NCBI GenBank assembly: GCA_963772635.1
Contig: CAVYYK010000044.1
Span: 1-64,000, forward strand
Reading direction: 5' to 3'
DNA length: 64,000 bases
Origin: JAUXFS01 sp963772635
GTDB lineage: Bacteria > Pseudomonadota > Alphaproteobacteria > Rhodospirillales > Defluviicoccaceae
Every line of letters begins with the position of its first letter. Position 1 is the stretch's first letter. The notes under the pieces are model-generated. The model had not been told where the DNA came from. It ran no database searches and was given only the letters and a program-made list of their open reading frames with translations. Positions 19,061 to 27,192 of the stretch are shown here, one piece after another. A program made the translations under genes and the position numbers.

Positions 19061-19094
19061 AAAATGAGGCTGCTGATAAAATGAGGCTATTGAT
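19061..19094 (+). repeat. 17-bp tandem duplication of the translation start, creating a six-codon leader
   Basis: AAAATGAGGCTGCTGAT at 19061 is followed directly by AAAATGAGGCTATTGAT. The good ribosome binding site GGGGAGGCAGG serves the first ATG (19064), which opens only ATG AGG CTG CTG ATA AAA TGA. That stop overlaps the second ATG (19081), the true gene start, in an ATGA arrangement. The duplication therefore places the gene behind a leader peptide. Confidence 0.8.
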
Positions 19095-19998
19095 TCTGGG
19101 CGCCGGCGCCACCGGCGGCTATTTCGGCGGCCGTCTGGCCGAAGCGGGACGCGACGTCACCTTCCTGGTGCGACCAGGGCGCGCCGAGCAACTTGCGCGG
19201 GACGGACTGGTCGTCACCAGCCCGCTCGGCGACATCCGCCGCCCGGTACGGACGGTCACCGGTGACGCGCTGAAGCCCGACTACGATGCCGTCATCCTCG
19301 CCTGCAAGGCTTACGATCTGGACGACGCCATCGCCGCGATCGCGCCCGCGGTCGGCCCCGAGACCCGAATCGTGCCGTTGCTCAACGGGATGCGCCATCT
19401 CGATCGGCTGGACGCCGCGTTCGGCTCCGGGCGGGTGCTCGGCGGCCTGTGCGCCATCGCCGCGACGCTCGCCGCCGACGGCGCGGTCAAGCACCTGAAC
19501 AAGTTTCATCTGCTCACCTTCGGCGACCGCAGCGGCGAACGCACGCCGTTCTGCGAGGCGCTGGAGAAGGACCTTACCGGTGCCGGGTTCGACGCCCGGT
19601 TCAGCACCATCATCCTCCAGGAGATGTGGGAGAAATGGGTGATGCTGGCGACGCTGGCGGCGATGACCTGCCTGATGCGGGCCGGCGTCGGCGCGATCCT
19701 CGAAGCGGCGGACGGCGAGGCGCTGATCCTCGAGGCCCTCGACGAATGCACCCGCGTCGCCACCGCCGCCGGCTACCCGCCCCGGGACAAGCACCTGGAG
19801 CGCAGCCGCGCGATGCTCACCGAGCGGGGCTCGGGCTTCGCCGCGTCGATGCTCCGCGACATCGAGGGCGGCGGCCGGATCGAGGCCGATCACGTCATCG
19901 GCGACCTGCTCGCCCGCGCCCGCGCCCTCGGCGTCGCCGCCCCGCTGCTCCGCGTCGCCCTCTGCCACCTGCAGACCTACGAGGCCGGCCGCCGCTAG
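19081..19998 (+). CDS. Ketopantoate reductase family (ApbA/PanE) NADPH-dependent enzyme
   Basis: A 305-residue two-domain dehydrogenase. The N-terminus LLILGAGATGGYFGG is the dinucleotide-binding GxGxxG fold; ILACKAYDLDDAIAAI carries the catalytic-type Lys; LLNGMRHLDRL holds the Asn-Gly of the family; the C-terminal helical domain has KWVMLATLAAMTCL and SGFAASMLRDIEGG with the substrate-contacting Ser and Glu region. Members reduce 2-ketopantoate in pantothenate synthesis, but many paralogues act on other 2-keto acids and no pan genes are near. The start at 19081 is coupled to a six-codon leader created by a tandem duplication. Confidence 0.88.
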   Translation: MRLLILGAGATGGYFGGRLAEAGRDVTFLVRPGRAEQLARDGLVVTSPLGDIRRPVRTVTGDALKPDYDAVILACKAYDLDDAIAAIAPAVGPETRIVPLLNGMRHLDRLDAAFGSGRVLGGLCAIAATLAADGAVKHLNKFHLLTFGDRSGERTPFCEALEKDLTGAGFDARFSTIILQEMWEKWVMLATLAAMTCLMRAGVGAILEAADGEALILEALDECTRVATAAGYPPRDKHLERSRAMLTERGSGFAASMLRDIEGGGRIEADHVIGDLLARARALGVAAPLLRVALCHLQTYEAGRR

Positions 19999-20084
19999 CG
20001 GTCCGGTTCTGACACGGGGTAGCGCTACGACAAGACACCTTTCGCCGCCCGAAACCGACGAGAGGGCGACCCGGTCCCGCCGGC

Positions 20085-21281
20085 TTGCGGGCGATCCCGG
20101 CCGGCATTTGGGCGTTGGGTTTCGTCAGCCTGTTCATGGACGCTTCGTCGGAGCTGATCCACAGCCTTCTCCCGGTGTTCCTGGTGTCGGTCCTCGGGGC
20201 AAGCGCGCTGTCGGTGGGTGTCATCGAAGGAATTGCCGAGGCCACGGCCTCGATCACCAAAGTCTTTTCCGGAACTCTCAGCGACTACCTGGGCAAACGC
20301 AAGGTGTTGACGGTGATCGGCTACGGCCTGGCGGCGGTCACCAAGCCGATGTTCCCTCTCGCCGGATCGGTCGGCTGGATCTTCGCCGCCCGCTTCATCG
20401 ACCGGATCGGGAAAGGCGTTCGCGACGCGCCCCGCGACGCCCTGGTCGGCGACATCGCCCCGGCGCATCTGCGGGGGGCGTGTTACGGTCTGAGGCAATC
20501 CCTCGACACGGTCGGCGCGTTCGCCGGCCCGCTGCTGGCGGTCGCGCTGATGGCGCTGTTCGCCAATGATATCCGGGCGGTGTTCTGGGTCGCCGTGATC
20601 CCGGCGTTCATCGCCCTGGCAATCCTGGTGTTCGGCGTCAAGGAACCCGGGACCGTTCGGGCGAAGGGTCGACCTCGCTCCCCGATTCACCTGTCCGACT
20701 TGCGGCGGATCGGCGCGGCTTACTGGGGACTGGTGCTGATCGCCGCGGTCTTGTCGCTCGCCCGTTTCAGCGAGGCCTTCCTGCTGCTTCGCGCCGAGAA
20801 CGTCGGTCTTCCCATCGCGCTCGTGCCGCTGGTCATGGTGGTGATGAACGTGGCGTACGCGGGCTCCGCCTATCCGGCCGGTGTGTTGTCGGACCGGATC
20901 GATCGGCACGGCGTTCTGGTGGTGGGACTGGTGCTGCTGATCGCGGCCGACCTCGCGCTCGGCCTGGCGACCGGTATCTGGCCGCTGATGGGCGGCGTCG
21001 TGCTGTGGGGGCTGCACATGGGGCTGACCCAGGGCCTGCTCGCCGCCATGGTGGCGGACGTGGCGCCGGCGGAGATCCGCGGCACCGCGTTCGGCGTATT
21101 TCACATGCTGACCGGGATCATGCTGCTCGCGGCGAGCCTGATCGCCGGATTGCTCTGGGACCGGGTCGGGCCAGCGGCCACCTTCTTCGCCGGTATCGGA
21201 TTTTCGGTCGTCGCCCTCGTCGGCCTGATCGCCGTTCGCAACCGGGGTCCTGCCGAGGATACGGGCGGGAAACGCGATTGA
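20085..21281 (+). CDS. MFS transporter
   Basis: A 398-residue major facilitator with about 12 helices. FVSLFMDASSELIHSLLPVF at the N-terminus, SDYLGKRKVLTVIGY in the first cytoplasmic loop, RFIDRIGKGVRDAPRDALV and VADVAPAEIRGTAFGVFH place it in a subgroup of uncharacterised proton-coupled carriers common in proteobacteria. No ATG is available near the first helix; TTG at 20085 gives the family-typical N-terminus. Stand-alone gene; substrate unknown. Confidence 0.87.
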   Translation: MRAIPAGIWALGFVSLFMDASSELIHSLLPVFLVSVLGASALSVGVIEGIAEATASITKVFSGTLSDYLGKRKVLTVIGYGLAAVTKPMFPLAGSVGWIFAARFIDRIGKGVRDAPRDALVGDIAPAHLRGACYGLRQSLDTVGAFAGPLLAVALMALFANDIRAVFWVAVIPAFIALAILVFGVKEPGTVRAKGRPRSPIHLSDLRRIGAAYWGLVLIAAVLSLARFSEAFLLLRAENVGLPIALVPLVMVVMNVAYAGSAYPAGVLSDRIDRHGVLVVGLVLLIAADLALGLATGIWPLMGGVVLWGLHMGLTQGLLAAMVADVAPAEIRGTAFGVFHMLTGIMLLAASLIAGLLWDRVGPAATFFAGIGFSVVALVGLIAVRNRGPAEDTGGKRD

Positions 21282-21361
21282 GGCGGCAGAGCCGAGGACG
21301 ATTGCGGTATAAGGGCGTCGGATAGGTTCGTTTTGTTGCCAACCGCTGGGAGGAGTGTTTG

Positions 21362-22204
21362 ATGGAAATCGTGCTCGGCTGGAGCGAGCCGCTGATCGCG
21401 GCGCTGACCCGTTTGGTTCACCAGTTCTTCGAGTTCCTGCCGCAACTGTTGGGCGGGATCGTCCTCGTCGTCGTCGGATACTTCGTCGCCAGGCTGCTGC
21501 GGCTGATCGCGGTCCGACTGGCCCGGGGCTGGGACCGGCTGATCCTCCGGTTCGCGTTCGGCGGCAAGTCCGCCGATCCCGAGAAGGCGAGCCAGTCGTC
21601 GGCCAAGTGGGTCGGAAGCGCCGTGTTCTGGGTCACCATCCTGGTGTTCCTGATGGCCGCCGCCAACACCCTGGACCTGAGAATGCTGACCGCGGGGCTC
21701 GAGCGAATCATCGGATACGTTCCTAATCTCATCGTCGCCGCGCTGATCCTGGTCGTCGGCTTTGCGCTGGGCAACATGGCCCGCAACGCGGTGGCGGTCG
21801 CCCTGAGGTCGGGCTCGCCGCAACAGCGGGAATTGCTGCCGGCCGGCGCCAAGATCCTGACGGTGGGCATCACCGGCGTCATCGCCGCCGGGCAGGTGGG
21901 GCTCGACAACACCGTGCTCGTCGCCATCCTGACCGTCATCGTCGGCGCGGCGCTCGCCGGCGCCGCCCTCGCGTTCGGACTGGGTGCCCGCACCCTGGTC
22001 GGCAACCTGATCGGATCACGGGACATGCGCCGGGAATGCCGGGTCGGCGAGGTCATTCGCATCGGATCGGCCGAGGGCAGGATCCTCCAACTCGGACAGA
22101 CATCGGCGGTGCTGGAGACCGAAGAGGGCCGGCTGACGGTGCCGGGCAAACTGTTCCATGAGCAGGCTTGCCTGGTTGTCGAGAGGACGGAAGACCATGG
22201 CTGA
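21362..22204 (+). CDS. Mechanosensitive-channel-type (MscS/TM-helix) membrane protein
   Basis: A 280-residue protein with four to five helices of the conserved TM-helix repeat (LLGGIVLVVVGYFVARLLRL, VPNLIVAALILVVGFALGN), then an MscS-like pore segment LAGAALAFGLGARTLVGNLI and a short beta domain (VGEVIRIGSAEGRI, SAVLETEEGRLTVPG). It would form a pressure-gated or ion-permeable channel in the inner membrane. ATG 21362 follows GGGAGGAG. The next gene starts inside its last codons (eight-base overlap), so the channel and the MgtE pair form one operon. Confidence 0.85.
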   Translation: MEIVLGWSEPLIAALTRLVHQFFEFLPQLLGGIVLVVVGYFVARLLRLIAVRLARGWDRLILRFAFGGKSADPEKASQSSAKWVGSAVFWVTILVFLMAAANTLDLRMLTAGLERIIGYVPNLIVAALILVVGFALGNMARNAVAVALRSGSPQQRELLPAGAKILTVGITGVIAAGQVGLDNTVLVAILTVIVGAALAGAALAFGLGARTLVGNLIGSRDMRRECRVGEVIRIGSAEGRILQLGQTSAVLETEEGRLTVPGKLFHEQACLVVERTEDHG

Positions 22205-23049
22205 GACCATCGACCTGGCGGTGGAGTTCGTGCGGCGCCAGCCTCGCGCCGCCGCACGGGCCCTGGAACGGCAGCCCGCTTCGGTGGTGGCTGCGTTCCT
22301 CGGCATCGTGCCGGCGACGACGGCCCGCGATCTTGCTGTCGCGGATGCTGCCGCGGGACGCGGTTCGGTTCGTCGAGCTGCTGGACCCGGAAAACGCGGC
22401 GGCCCTCATCCGCACCCTCGAGCCCGGCGTCGGCGCCGCGATCCTGCGCCATCTGCCCGAAACGGTCCGGGGCAACATCCTCGGTCGTCTCCCCACCCGG
22501 GTCGCGGTGACCTGCCGCCTGCTCCTGCGTTATTCCGAGGGTGCCGTCGGCGCGTGGATGAACCCCCGCGCGCTGACGCTTCCCGACGACATCACCGTCG
22601 AAGAAGCCCTCGTTCGGTTGCGGCGCGAGGAAACGACCGAGGCGGGAACCGTCAATGTCCTGGACCGCGCCGGCCGGTTGCGCGGTGTCGTCGACATCCT
22701 CGACCTGCTGCGGGCCGACGACACCATACGGATCGCCGTCCTGATGCGAACGCCGCAGGACGCCGTTCGCGGACGGGCCACGCTCGACGCCGTCATCGAT
22801 CATCCGGCCTGGGGCGAGGGCGACGACCTGCCCGTCACCGACAGCGCCGGCAAGTTCATCGGCGCTCTCGGCTACGTCCAATTCAGGAAGGCGATGGGCC
22901 TGTCGGCGCGGGAAGCGTCGGGAGTGGAGATCGTCGACGCGCTGGTGCAGATTTCGGAGTCCTATTGGCGCTGGCTCTCCGTCGGTACGGAGACTTTGGG
23001 CGCCCTGGCGACAGAGACCGCCGCCAAGCGCGGAGGACGACGCCGATGA
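22197..23049 (+). pseudogene. MgtE N-domain plus CBS protein without membrane part, one frameshift
   Basis: From ATG 22197 the frame reads FVRRQPRAAARALERQP and AFLGIVPATTA; at about 22320-22332 it breaks and continues one base later with LLSRMLPRDAVRFVELL, ALIRTLEPGVGAAILRHLP, then two CBS-like units (GAWMNPRALTLPDDITVEEAL, GTVNVLDRAGRLRGVVDIL, and DLPVTDSAGKFIGALGY). This is the cytosolic magnesium-sensing half of an MgtE transporter with no transmembrane domain, about 283 residues when joined. It is followed, with ATGA overlap, by a complete mgtE. It may regulate the neighbouring transporter by hetero-oligomerisation. The locus is 3n+1 long, so one base is in excess. Confidence 0.82.
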
Positions 23050-24356
23050 CCAGCGAGATGTCCCTGGCCCTGGACATTCTGAACCGGCGGTTTCTGATCG
23101 ACTTTCCACGGGAGGCGGCGCGCCGCATCGAGACGTTGCCGGCGGACGACGCGTTGGCCGTCCTGACCGGGGAGCCGGTCGCCCTCGCGCTCCCGGTGTG
23201 GGAGACGTTGGTCCCCGGCGTCGCGGACCGGCTGATGGCGAACCTGTCCGACGACACGGCAAGGGAGCTTCTATCGCGCATGGATGCCGGACGGGCGGCG
23301 GCGCTGCTCAGCCGTCTGGAGCCGGAGCGCCAGGAGCAATTGCTGTCTCTCCTCGATCCGGCGCTCGCCAAGGAGCTCGGGGATTTCATGGCCTATCCGC
23401 CGGACAGCGCCGGCCACCTGATGGATACCCGGATCAACGCCTTCCGCAACGAGACCCGGATCGAGGACGCGGTCGCACGGCTGCGCGCGGTCAAGCCGCG
23501 ACCGACCCGCCAGCTCAAGATCGTCGACGATGCCAACCGGTTGATCGGCGTCGTCCCGATCGAGAACGTCGTCGTCGCCGACCCCGACGAGACCTTGGAG
23601 ACCCTGTCCCGGCCGCCCGCGGCGGTGGTCTCGGCCACCGATCCCCGCGAGGAGGTCGTCGACAAGTTGAACCGGCTCAAGCTGGAGGAGCTGGCGGTCA
23701 TCGACATCGAGGGGCGTCTGCTCGGCGTCATTCGCTATTCCGGTTTGATCGATGCCCTGCAGGAGGAAGCCAGCGTCGACATCCAGACGATGGTCGGCGC
23801 CAGCAAGGACGAACGCGCCCTGTCCACCAGCCTGTTCGCCGTCCGCAAACGGCTGCCATGGCTGCAGATCAATCTGCTCACCGCGTTTCTCGCGGCCTCC
23901 GTCGTCGGCCTGTTCGAGGACACCATCGCCCGCTTCACCGCCCTCGCGGTGCTGTTGCCGGTGGTCGCCGGTCAGTCCGGGAACGCCGGCGCCCAGGCGC
24001 TGGCGGTGACCATGCGCGGACTGGCGCTCCGCGAGATCGGCCTGCGCCATTGGCTCAGGGTGACCACCAAGGAGACCATGGTCGGCCTGTTGAACGGGAT
24101 CGGCATCGCCGCGACCACCGCGATCGGCGTCTACGTGTGGAGCGGCAACTACGGTCTGTCGCTGGTCATCGCCGTGTCGATGGTGCTGTCGATGGTCGCG
24201 GCCGGCATCGCCGGGGCGCTGGTTCCGATCGGGCTGAAACGGGTGGGGCAGGACCCGGCGACGTCGTCGTCGATCATCTTGACCACGGTCACCGACATCG
24301 CCGGCTTCTTCTCGTTCCTCGGCATCGCCACCGCGCTCGCCGGCATGCTCGAATAG
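23046..24356 (+). CDS. mgtE: MgtE-type magnesium transporter
   Basis: A 436-residue MgtE magnesium channel. Order: N-domain of helical repeats (LIDFPREAARRIETLPADD, DDTARELLSRMDAGRAAALL), tandem CBS domains (GHLMDTRINAFRNETRIEDA; LEELAVIDIEGRLLGVIRYS), plug helix, and five membrane helices (LPWLQINLLTAFLAASVVGL, VLLPVVAGQSGNAGAQALAV, DPATSSSIILTTVTDIAGF). The QSGNAGAQ and the acidic Asp in TTVTDIAGFF line the pore in this family. It begins four bases inside the end of the preceding sensor-only gene. Length and motifs are complete. Confidence 0.94.
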   Translation: MTSEMSLALDILNRRFLIDFPREAARRIETLPADDALAVLTGEPVALALPVWETLVPGVADRLMANLSDDTARELLSRMDAGRAAALLSRLEPERQEQLLSLLDPALAKELGDFMAYPPDSAGHLMDTRINAFRNETRIEDAVARLRAVKPRPTRQLKIVDDANRLIGVVPIENVVVADPDETLETLSRPPAAVVSATDPREEVVDKLNRLKLEELAVIDIEGRLLGVIRYSGLIDALQEEASVDIQTMVGASKDERALSTSLFAVRKRLPWLQINLLTAFLAASVVGLFEDTIARFTALAVLLPVVAGQSGNAGAQALAVTMRGLALREIGLRHWLRVTTKETMVGLLNGIGIAATTAIGVYVWSGNYGLSLVIAVSMVLSMVAAGIAGALVPIGLKRVGQDPATSSSIILTTVTDIAGFFSFLGIATALAGMLE

Positions 24357-24378
24357 GTCGCGGTCGTCGGCGACGCCG

Positions 24379-25013
24379 TCAGCCGGTCGCGCGGAGGACG
24401 GCGGGCAACTGCCTGAGATCCCTCGCATCGACCAGCGGCGGTGGTGCGCCGGGGGGCAGCGGTTGGCCGAGTTGATTGGACCAGTAGACCGCCATGCCGA
24501 CAGCCGCCGCGCCGGGGACATCGTGGGGCGATCCGGCGACGAACAGCACGTCGGCGGCGTCGAGGCCGAGCGCCTCCAGCCCGGCGCGATAGGCGCGGGG
24601 GTCGGTCTTGTAGACGCCGGCCCGTTCGGCGCTGACGATGGCCTCGAACGGCAGGCCGGTGGCGGCGGCGGCCCGCTCGGCGCACGCTTGCGAGCAGTTG
24701 GTGACCACGCCCATCCGCCATCCGGCCAGGGCCGGCACCAGGCCGGCGACCTCCGGCCACGGCCGCAACTCTCCCCAGCGATCGAGGATCTCGCGCCCCT
24801 TCTCTGGCGGAAGACCGATCTCGGCGGTCGCCTCCATCACCAGATCCTCGTAAGGCCGGTAGTCGCCGCAACCGGTCACCAGACGCAGCGACACCGTCGC
24901 GCCAGGACCGGCCGGTCTCCTCGTCGCCGGCGACGTCGATCCACAACGACCACGAGTTCGACCAGCGCGGTGAGCAGATCGAACAGAACGGCCTTGAAAC
25001 GCGAGCCTGCCAC
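24379..25013 (-). pseudogene. HAD-family hydrolase (haloacid dehalogenase type), two frameshifts
   Basis: A haloacid-dehalogenase-like protein in three frames. From GTG 25013 comes RFKAVLFDLLTALV (catalytic motif I, with FDLLTAL where DxD-type residues are usual), then one base on SWSLWIDVAGDEETGRSWR, then another base on LRLVTGCGDYRPYEDLV, motif II GVVTNCSQACAERAA, motif III Lys in GVYKTDPRAYRAGL and motif IV DVLFVAGSPHDVPGAAAVG. The two breaks lie near 24955 and 24897-24903, each adding one base. Joined it would be about 211 residues and complete. It was probably a 2-haloacid dehalogenase or phosphatase-like enzyme. Upstream lies the double-cupin gene on the same strand. Confidence 0.78.
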
Positions 25014-25038
25014 GGCGTATTCCCCGGCGCCGTTCTTG

Positions 25039-25725
25039 TCAGATGCCACGGCCGGGTTGCGGCGGCGGGTCGAGGAGATGGCCGCGCGTGACCAGCAGTC
25101 GGCAACCTTGATCGCTGACGAGCCTCGGCGCCTTGCCGATCGGCGTGCGAACCCAGGTCCCCGGCGCGTAGGAGCCGTTGTCGTCGTGGCACGATCCGTC
25201 GACGACGAAGAATTCCTCGCCACCGGGCAGAACGCGAGCGGGTAGAGCGGCACCGGCAATCATCCGATACATCATCGTACATTCGTTGGCGAACCGGTGG
25301 AGCCCCATCACCTCGACCCCCTCGGCATTGGCGGCGCGCCAAAGATCCTCGCAGGTGGTGTCGATGCGAACGCACTCCTGGTCCTCGGGGTGCATCCACC
25401 ACAGCTTGACCAGGATGACGGTGCCGTCGTCGGAGTGGGGCGCGTGCCGGGTGCCCACCGGATTGCGAACATACGTTCCCGTGGGGAAATCCCCGTGGTT
25501 GTCGGAGAAGATTCCTTGCAGCACCAGATACTCCTCGCCGCCGCCGTGGGTATGCTCGGAGAAGCGGCTCCCGGGTGCATATCTCACCACGCTGGTGACG
25601 CGGGCTACTTCCTCCCCGTCCCGCTCGAGCATCCGCCGTTCGACGCCCGTCAACGGCGAGGGGACCCAGGGCAGGTCCGTGCTGCAGACGGCGGCGCGTT
25701 TGCTCAGATCGGCATTGATCTTCAT
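25039..25725 (-). CDS. ChrR-like double-cupin protein
   Basis: A 228-residue protein made of two cupin domains of the ChrR type. Domain 1 has HTHGGGEEYLVLQGIFSDNHG and PVGTRHAP, giving three His and one Glu for metal. Domain 2 has PGGEEFFVVDGSCHDDNGSY and TPIGKAPRL, where part of the metal set is missing. In ChrR the cupin binds zinc and mediates release of an ECF sigma factor, but this protein lacks the N-terminal anti-sigma helix bundle and no sigma factor is nearby, so it is more likely an enzyme or sensor of reactive carbonyls. ATG 25725 is preferred to upstream starts because the 79-codon extension is low-complexity. Confidence 0.8.
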   Translation of the reverse strand: MKINADLSKRAAVCSTDLPWVPSPLTGVERRMLERDGEEVARVTSVVRYAPGSRFSEHTHGGGEEYLVLQGIFSDNHGDFPTGTYVRNPVGTRHAPHSDDGTVILVKLWWMHPEDQECVRIDTTCEDLWRAANAEGVEVMGLHRFANECTMMYRMIAGAALPARVLPGGEEFFVVDGSCHDDNGSYAPGTWVRTPIGKAPRLVSDQGCRLLVTRGHLLDPPPQPGRGI

Positions 25726-26079
25726 GATCTCGTTTCTCGCTCGCGGCGAGGGGTTCGCATGGTTCCCTACGCGTTGCCTCCTGAACAGCAGGTTGTTCGC
25801 CGTCATCCAGACTTCCATGCTTTTTTGGCGGAGACCGAAAGGCGATCGCGGGGCCGACCCTGGTGTTGCACTGCCGCATCGATGCGATCCAGCCGTTCGA
25901 GGAAGGAATAACGATGGCGGCGATGATCCCTGGGGGCGGTTCGTCGCCCTCAATGGCCGCAATCATCTCATGCTCGTAAGCGAGCCCATCTAGTCCCGAT
26001 TTCCGGAAGAGATCAGGAGTTTCCTGGCAAGCGCCGATCCGGGAGAAGGAACCGCAGGCGGATAACCGCCACCGTGTCG
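25726..26079. other. Intergenic region without a supported gene
   Basis: About 350 bases upstream of the double-cupin gene and downstream of the duplicated small gene. Frames exist through it on both strands but none has a credible start or motif. It should carry the cupin gene's promoter. Confidence 0.3.
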
Positions 26080-26316
26080 TCAGATCCGGGTGTTCGCCTG
26101 CATGATCGCGAACATCTGTTCCTCCATCGCGGCGCGTCGGTGGCGGAGTTGGTCGTCGCGGTCGGCCTGGTTCGCATCGGCGGCATCGAGCTTGCGGATC
26201 TCGGCGGTCACCTCGGCATGCTTCGCGCAGAGGTCGTCGAATTCCGAGTTGTTCGCCGTAATCCGCTTCAGCATGTTGCTGAAACGGCTCAACACCAGGT
26301 CCAAATGCTCGCCCAT
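26080..26316 (-). CDS. Small helical protein, duplicated copy downstream of the flgL fragment
   Basis: A 78-residue charged helical protein (MGEHLDLVLSRFSNMLKRI to IMQANTRI). It is a paralogue, about 80 percent identical by eye, of the 79-residue protein encoded 0.8 kb upstream on the same strand; both end EEQMFAIMQANTRI. The heptad-like spacing and the KL-D-x-RR content faintly recall YdcH/DUF465 proteins. It is part of a partial tandem duplication that also copied the end of flgL. Function is unknown; position next to flgL suggests a flagellar accessory or export-related role. Confidence 0.65.
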   Translation of the reverse strand: MGEHLDLVLSRFSNMLKRITANNSEFDDLCAKHAEVTAEIRKLDAADANQADRDDQLRHRRAAMEEQMFAIMQANTRI

Positions 26317-26427
26317 CGCTCTATTCCCCTTCTTGGCAGCGGCGTATCCATTGCGGCGTATCCATTTCTGGGAGCTTGGTCCGCAAACGCGTTCGGCGTC
26401 AAGCTTCTCGGAGACGCCTGACCGGTT

Positions 26428-26718
26428 TTACAGGTAGTCGGTCAAGCTCAGCTGGCGGACGCGGGAGATGGTCTCGTAGGACGCCTCGAGAGCGCGGGAC
26501 TGGTCGAGCAGCTTGGTGATCGCTTCCAGGGGATCCACGTTCTCGATATCGGCGACGCGGCCTTCGAGGGTGGCGATGAACGGCTTGTGGTGCTCGTTGG
26601 TGTCGTGGATGAGGACCTGCTGGTAGCCGATATCCATCTGCATCCGCTCGATGGTGCGGTCCAACTCGGGGCCGTACGGCGGCGGGTCGTCGCCGACCCG
26701 GTCGAGGGCGTTGCCGCT
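26428..26718 (-). pseudogene. Duplicated 3' fragment of flgL
   Basis: The frame from about 26718 to 26428 encodes the last 96 residues of the hook-filament junction protein, from ALDRVGDDPPPYGPEL to SRVRQLSLTDYL, nearly identical to the end of the intact flgL. No start, ribosome binding site or N-terminal half is present, so it is a duplication remnant. The breakpoint lies where similarity to flgL stops, at GGTCGAGGGCGTTG. Confidence 0.85.
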
Positions 26719-26800
26719 CCGCGAGGCCGCCGAGGCGCACCGCCTGATCGCCACCAACCGGGTCAAGGGCAACATCGCCTTGCTGCCGTGGGCGGCATGA
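26711..26800 (+). pseudogene. 3' remnant of a zinc-type quinone oxidoreductase gene
   Basis: On the plus strand the 29 codons before the TGA at 26798 read LPLREAAEAHRLIATNRVKG then NIALLPWAA, which matches the C-terminal helix and strand of medium-chain quinone oxidoreductases (LxxAAEAHRxxxxxxxxGKIVLxP). It is wedged between the two halves of the flgL-region duplication, with no upstream coding sequence. It shows that more than a simple tandem duplication happened here. Confidence 0.6.
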
Positions 26801-26842
26801 AAGCGGTCGGCGCGAACGATGCGAGAGGATCGGTCGCCGCCG

Positions 26843-27082
26843 TCAGATCCGGGTGTTCGCCTGCATGATCGCGAACATCTGCTCCTCCATCGCGGCGCGT
26901 CGGCGGCGGAGTTGGTCGTCGAGTTGGGCCTGTCTCGCATCGGTGGCGGGATCGAGCTTGCGGATCTCGGCGGTCACTTCGGCATGCTTCGCGCAGAGGT
27001 CGTCGAAGTCCGCGTCGCTCGCGGTGATTTGCTTCAGCATGTTGGCGAAACGGCTCAACACCAGGTCCAAATGCTCGCCCAT
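26843..27082 (-). CDS. Small helical protein downstream of flgL
   Basis: A 79-residue protein starting MGEHLDLVLSRFANMLKQI, encoded 110 bases after flgL on the same strand. Strongly helical and charged, with DAQLDDQLRRRRAAMEE-like repeats of Arg and Glu near the end. No known motif; weak resemblance to YdcH/DUF465 helical hairpins. The start at 27082 follows AGGGGAATAG; an upstream in-frame ATG adds 23 residues without a site. The gene was duplicated together with the end of flgL. Confidence 0.68.
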   Translation of the reverse strand: MGEHLDLVLSRFANMLKQITASDADFDDLCAKHAEVTAEIRKLDPATDARQAQLDDQLRRRRAAMEEQMFAIMQANTRI

Positions 27083-27192
27083 CGCTCTATTCCCCTTCTT
27101 GGCAGCGGCGATCCATTGCGGCGTATCCATTTCTGGGAGCTTGGTCCGCAAACGCGTTCGGCGTCAAGCCTCTCGGCGACGCCTGACCGGTT

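Noticed and set aside
22158..24356. Single 732-residue MgtE-like protein
   Set aside because: The middle part of that frame is Arg/Pro-rich noise. The true coding frame between 22.33 and 23.05 kb is a different one, giving two genes with ATGA overlap.
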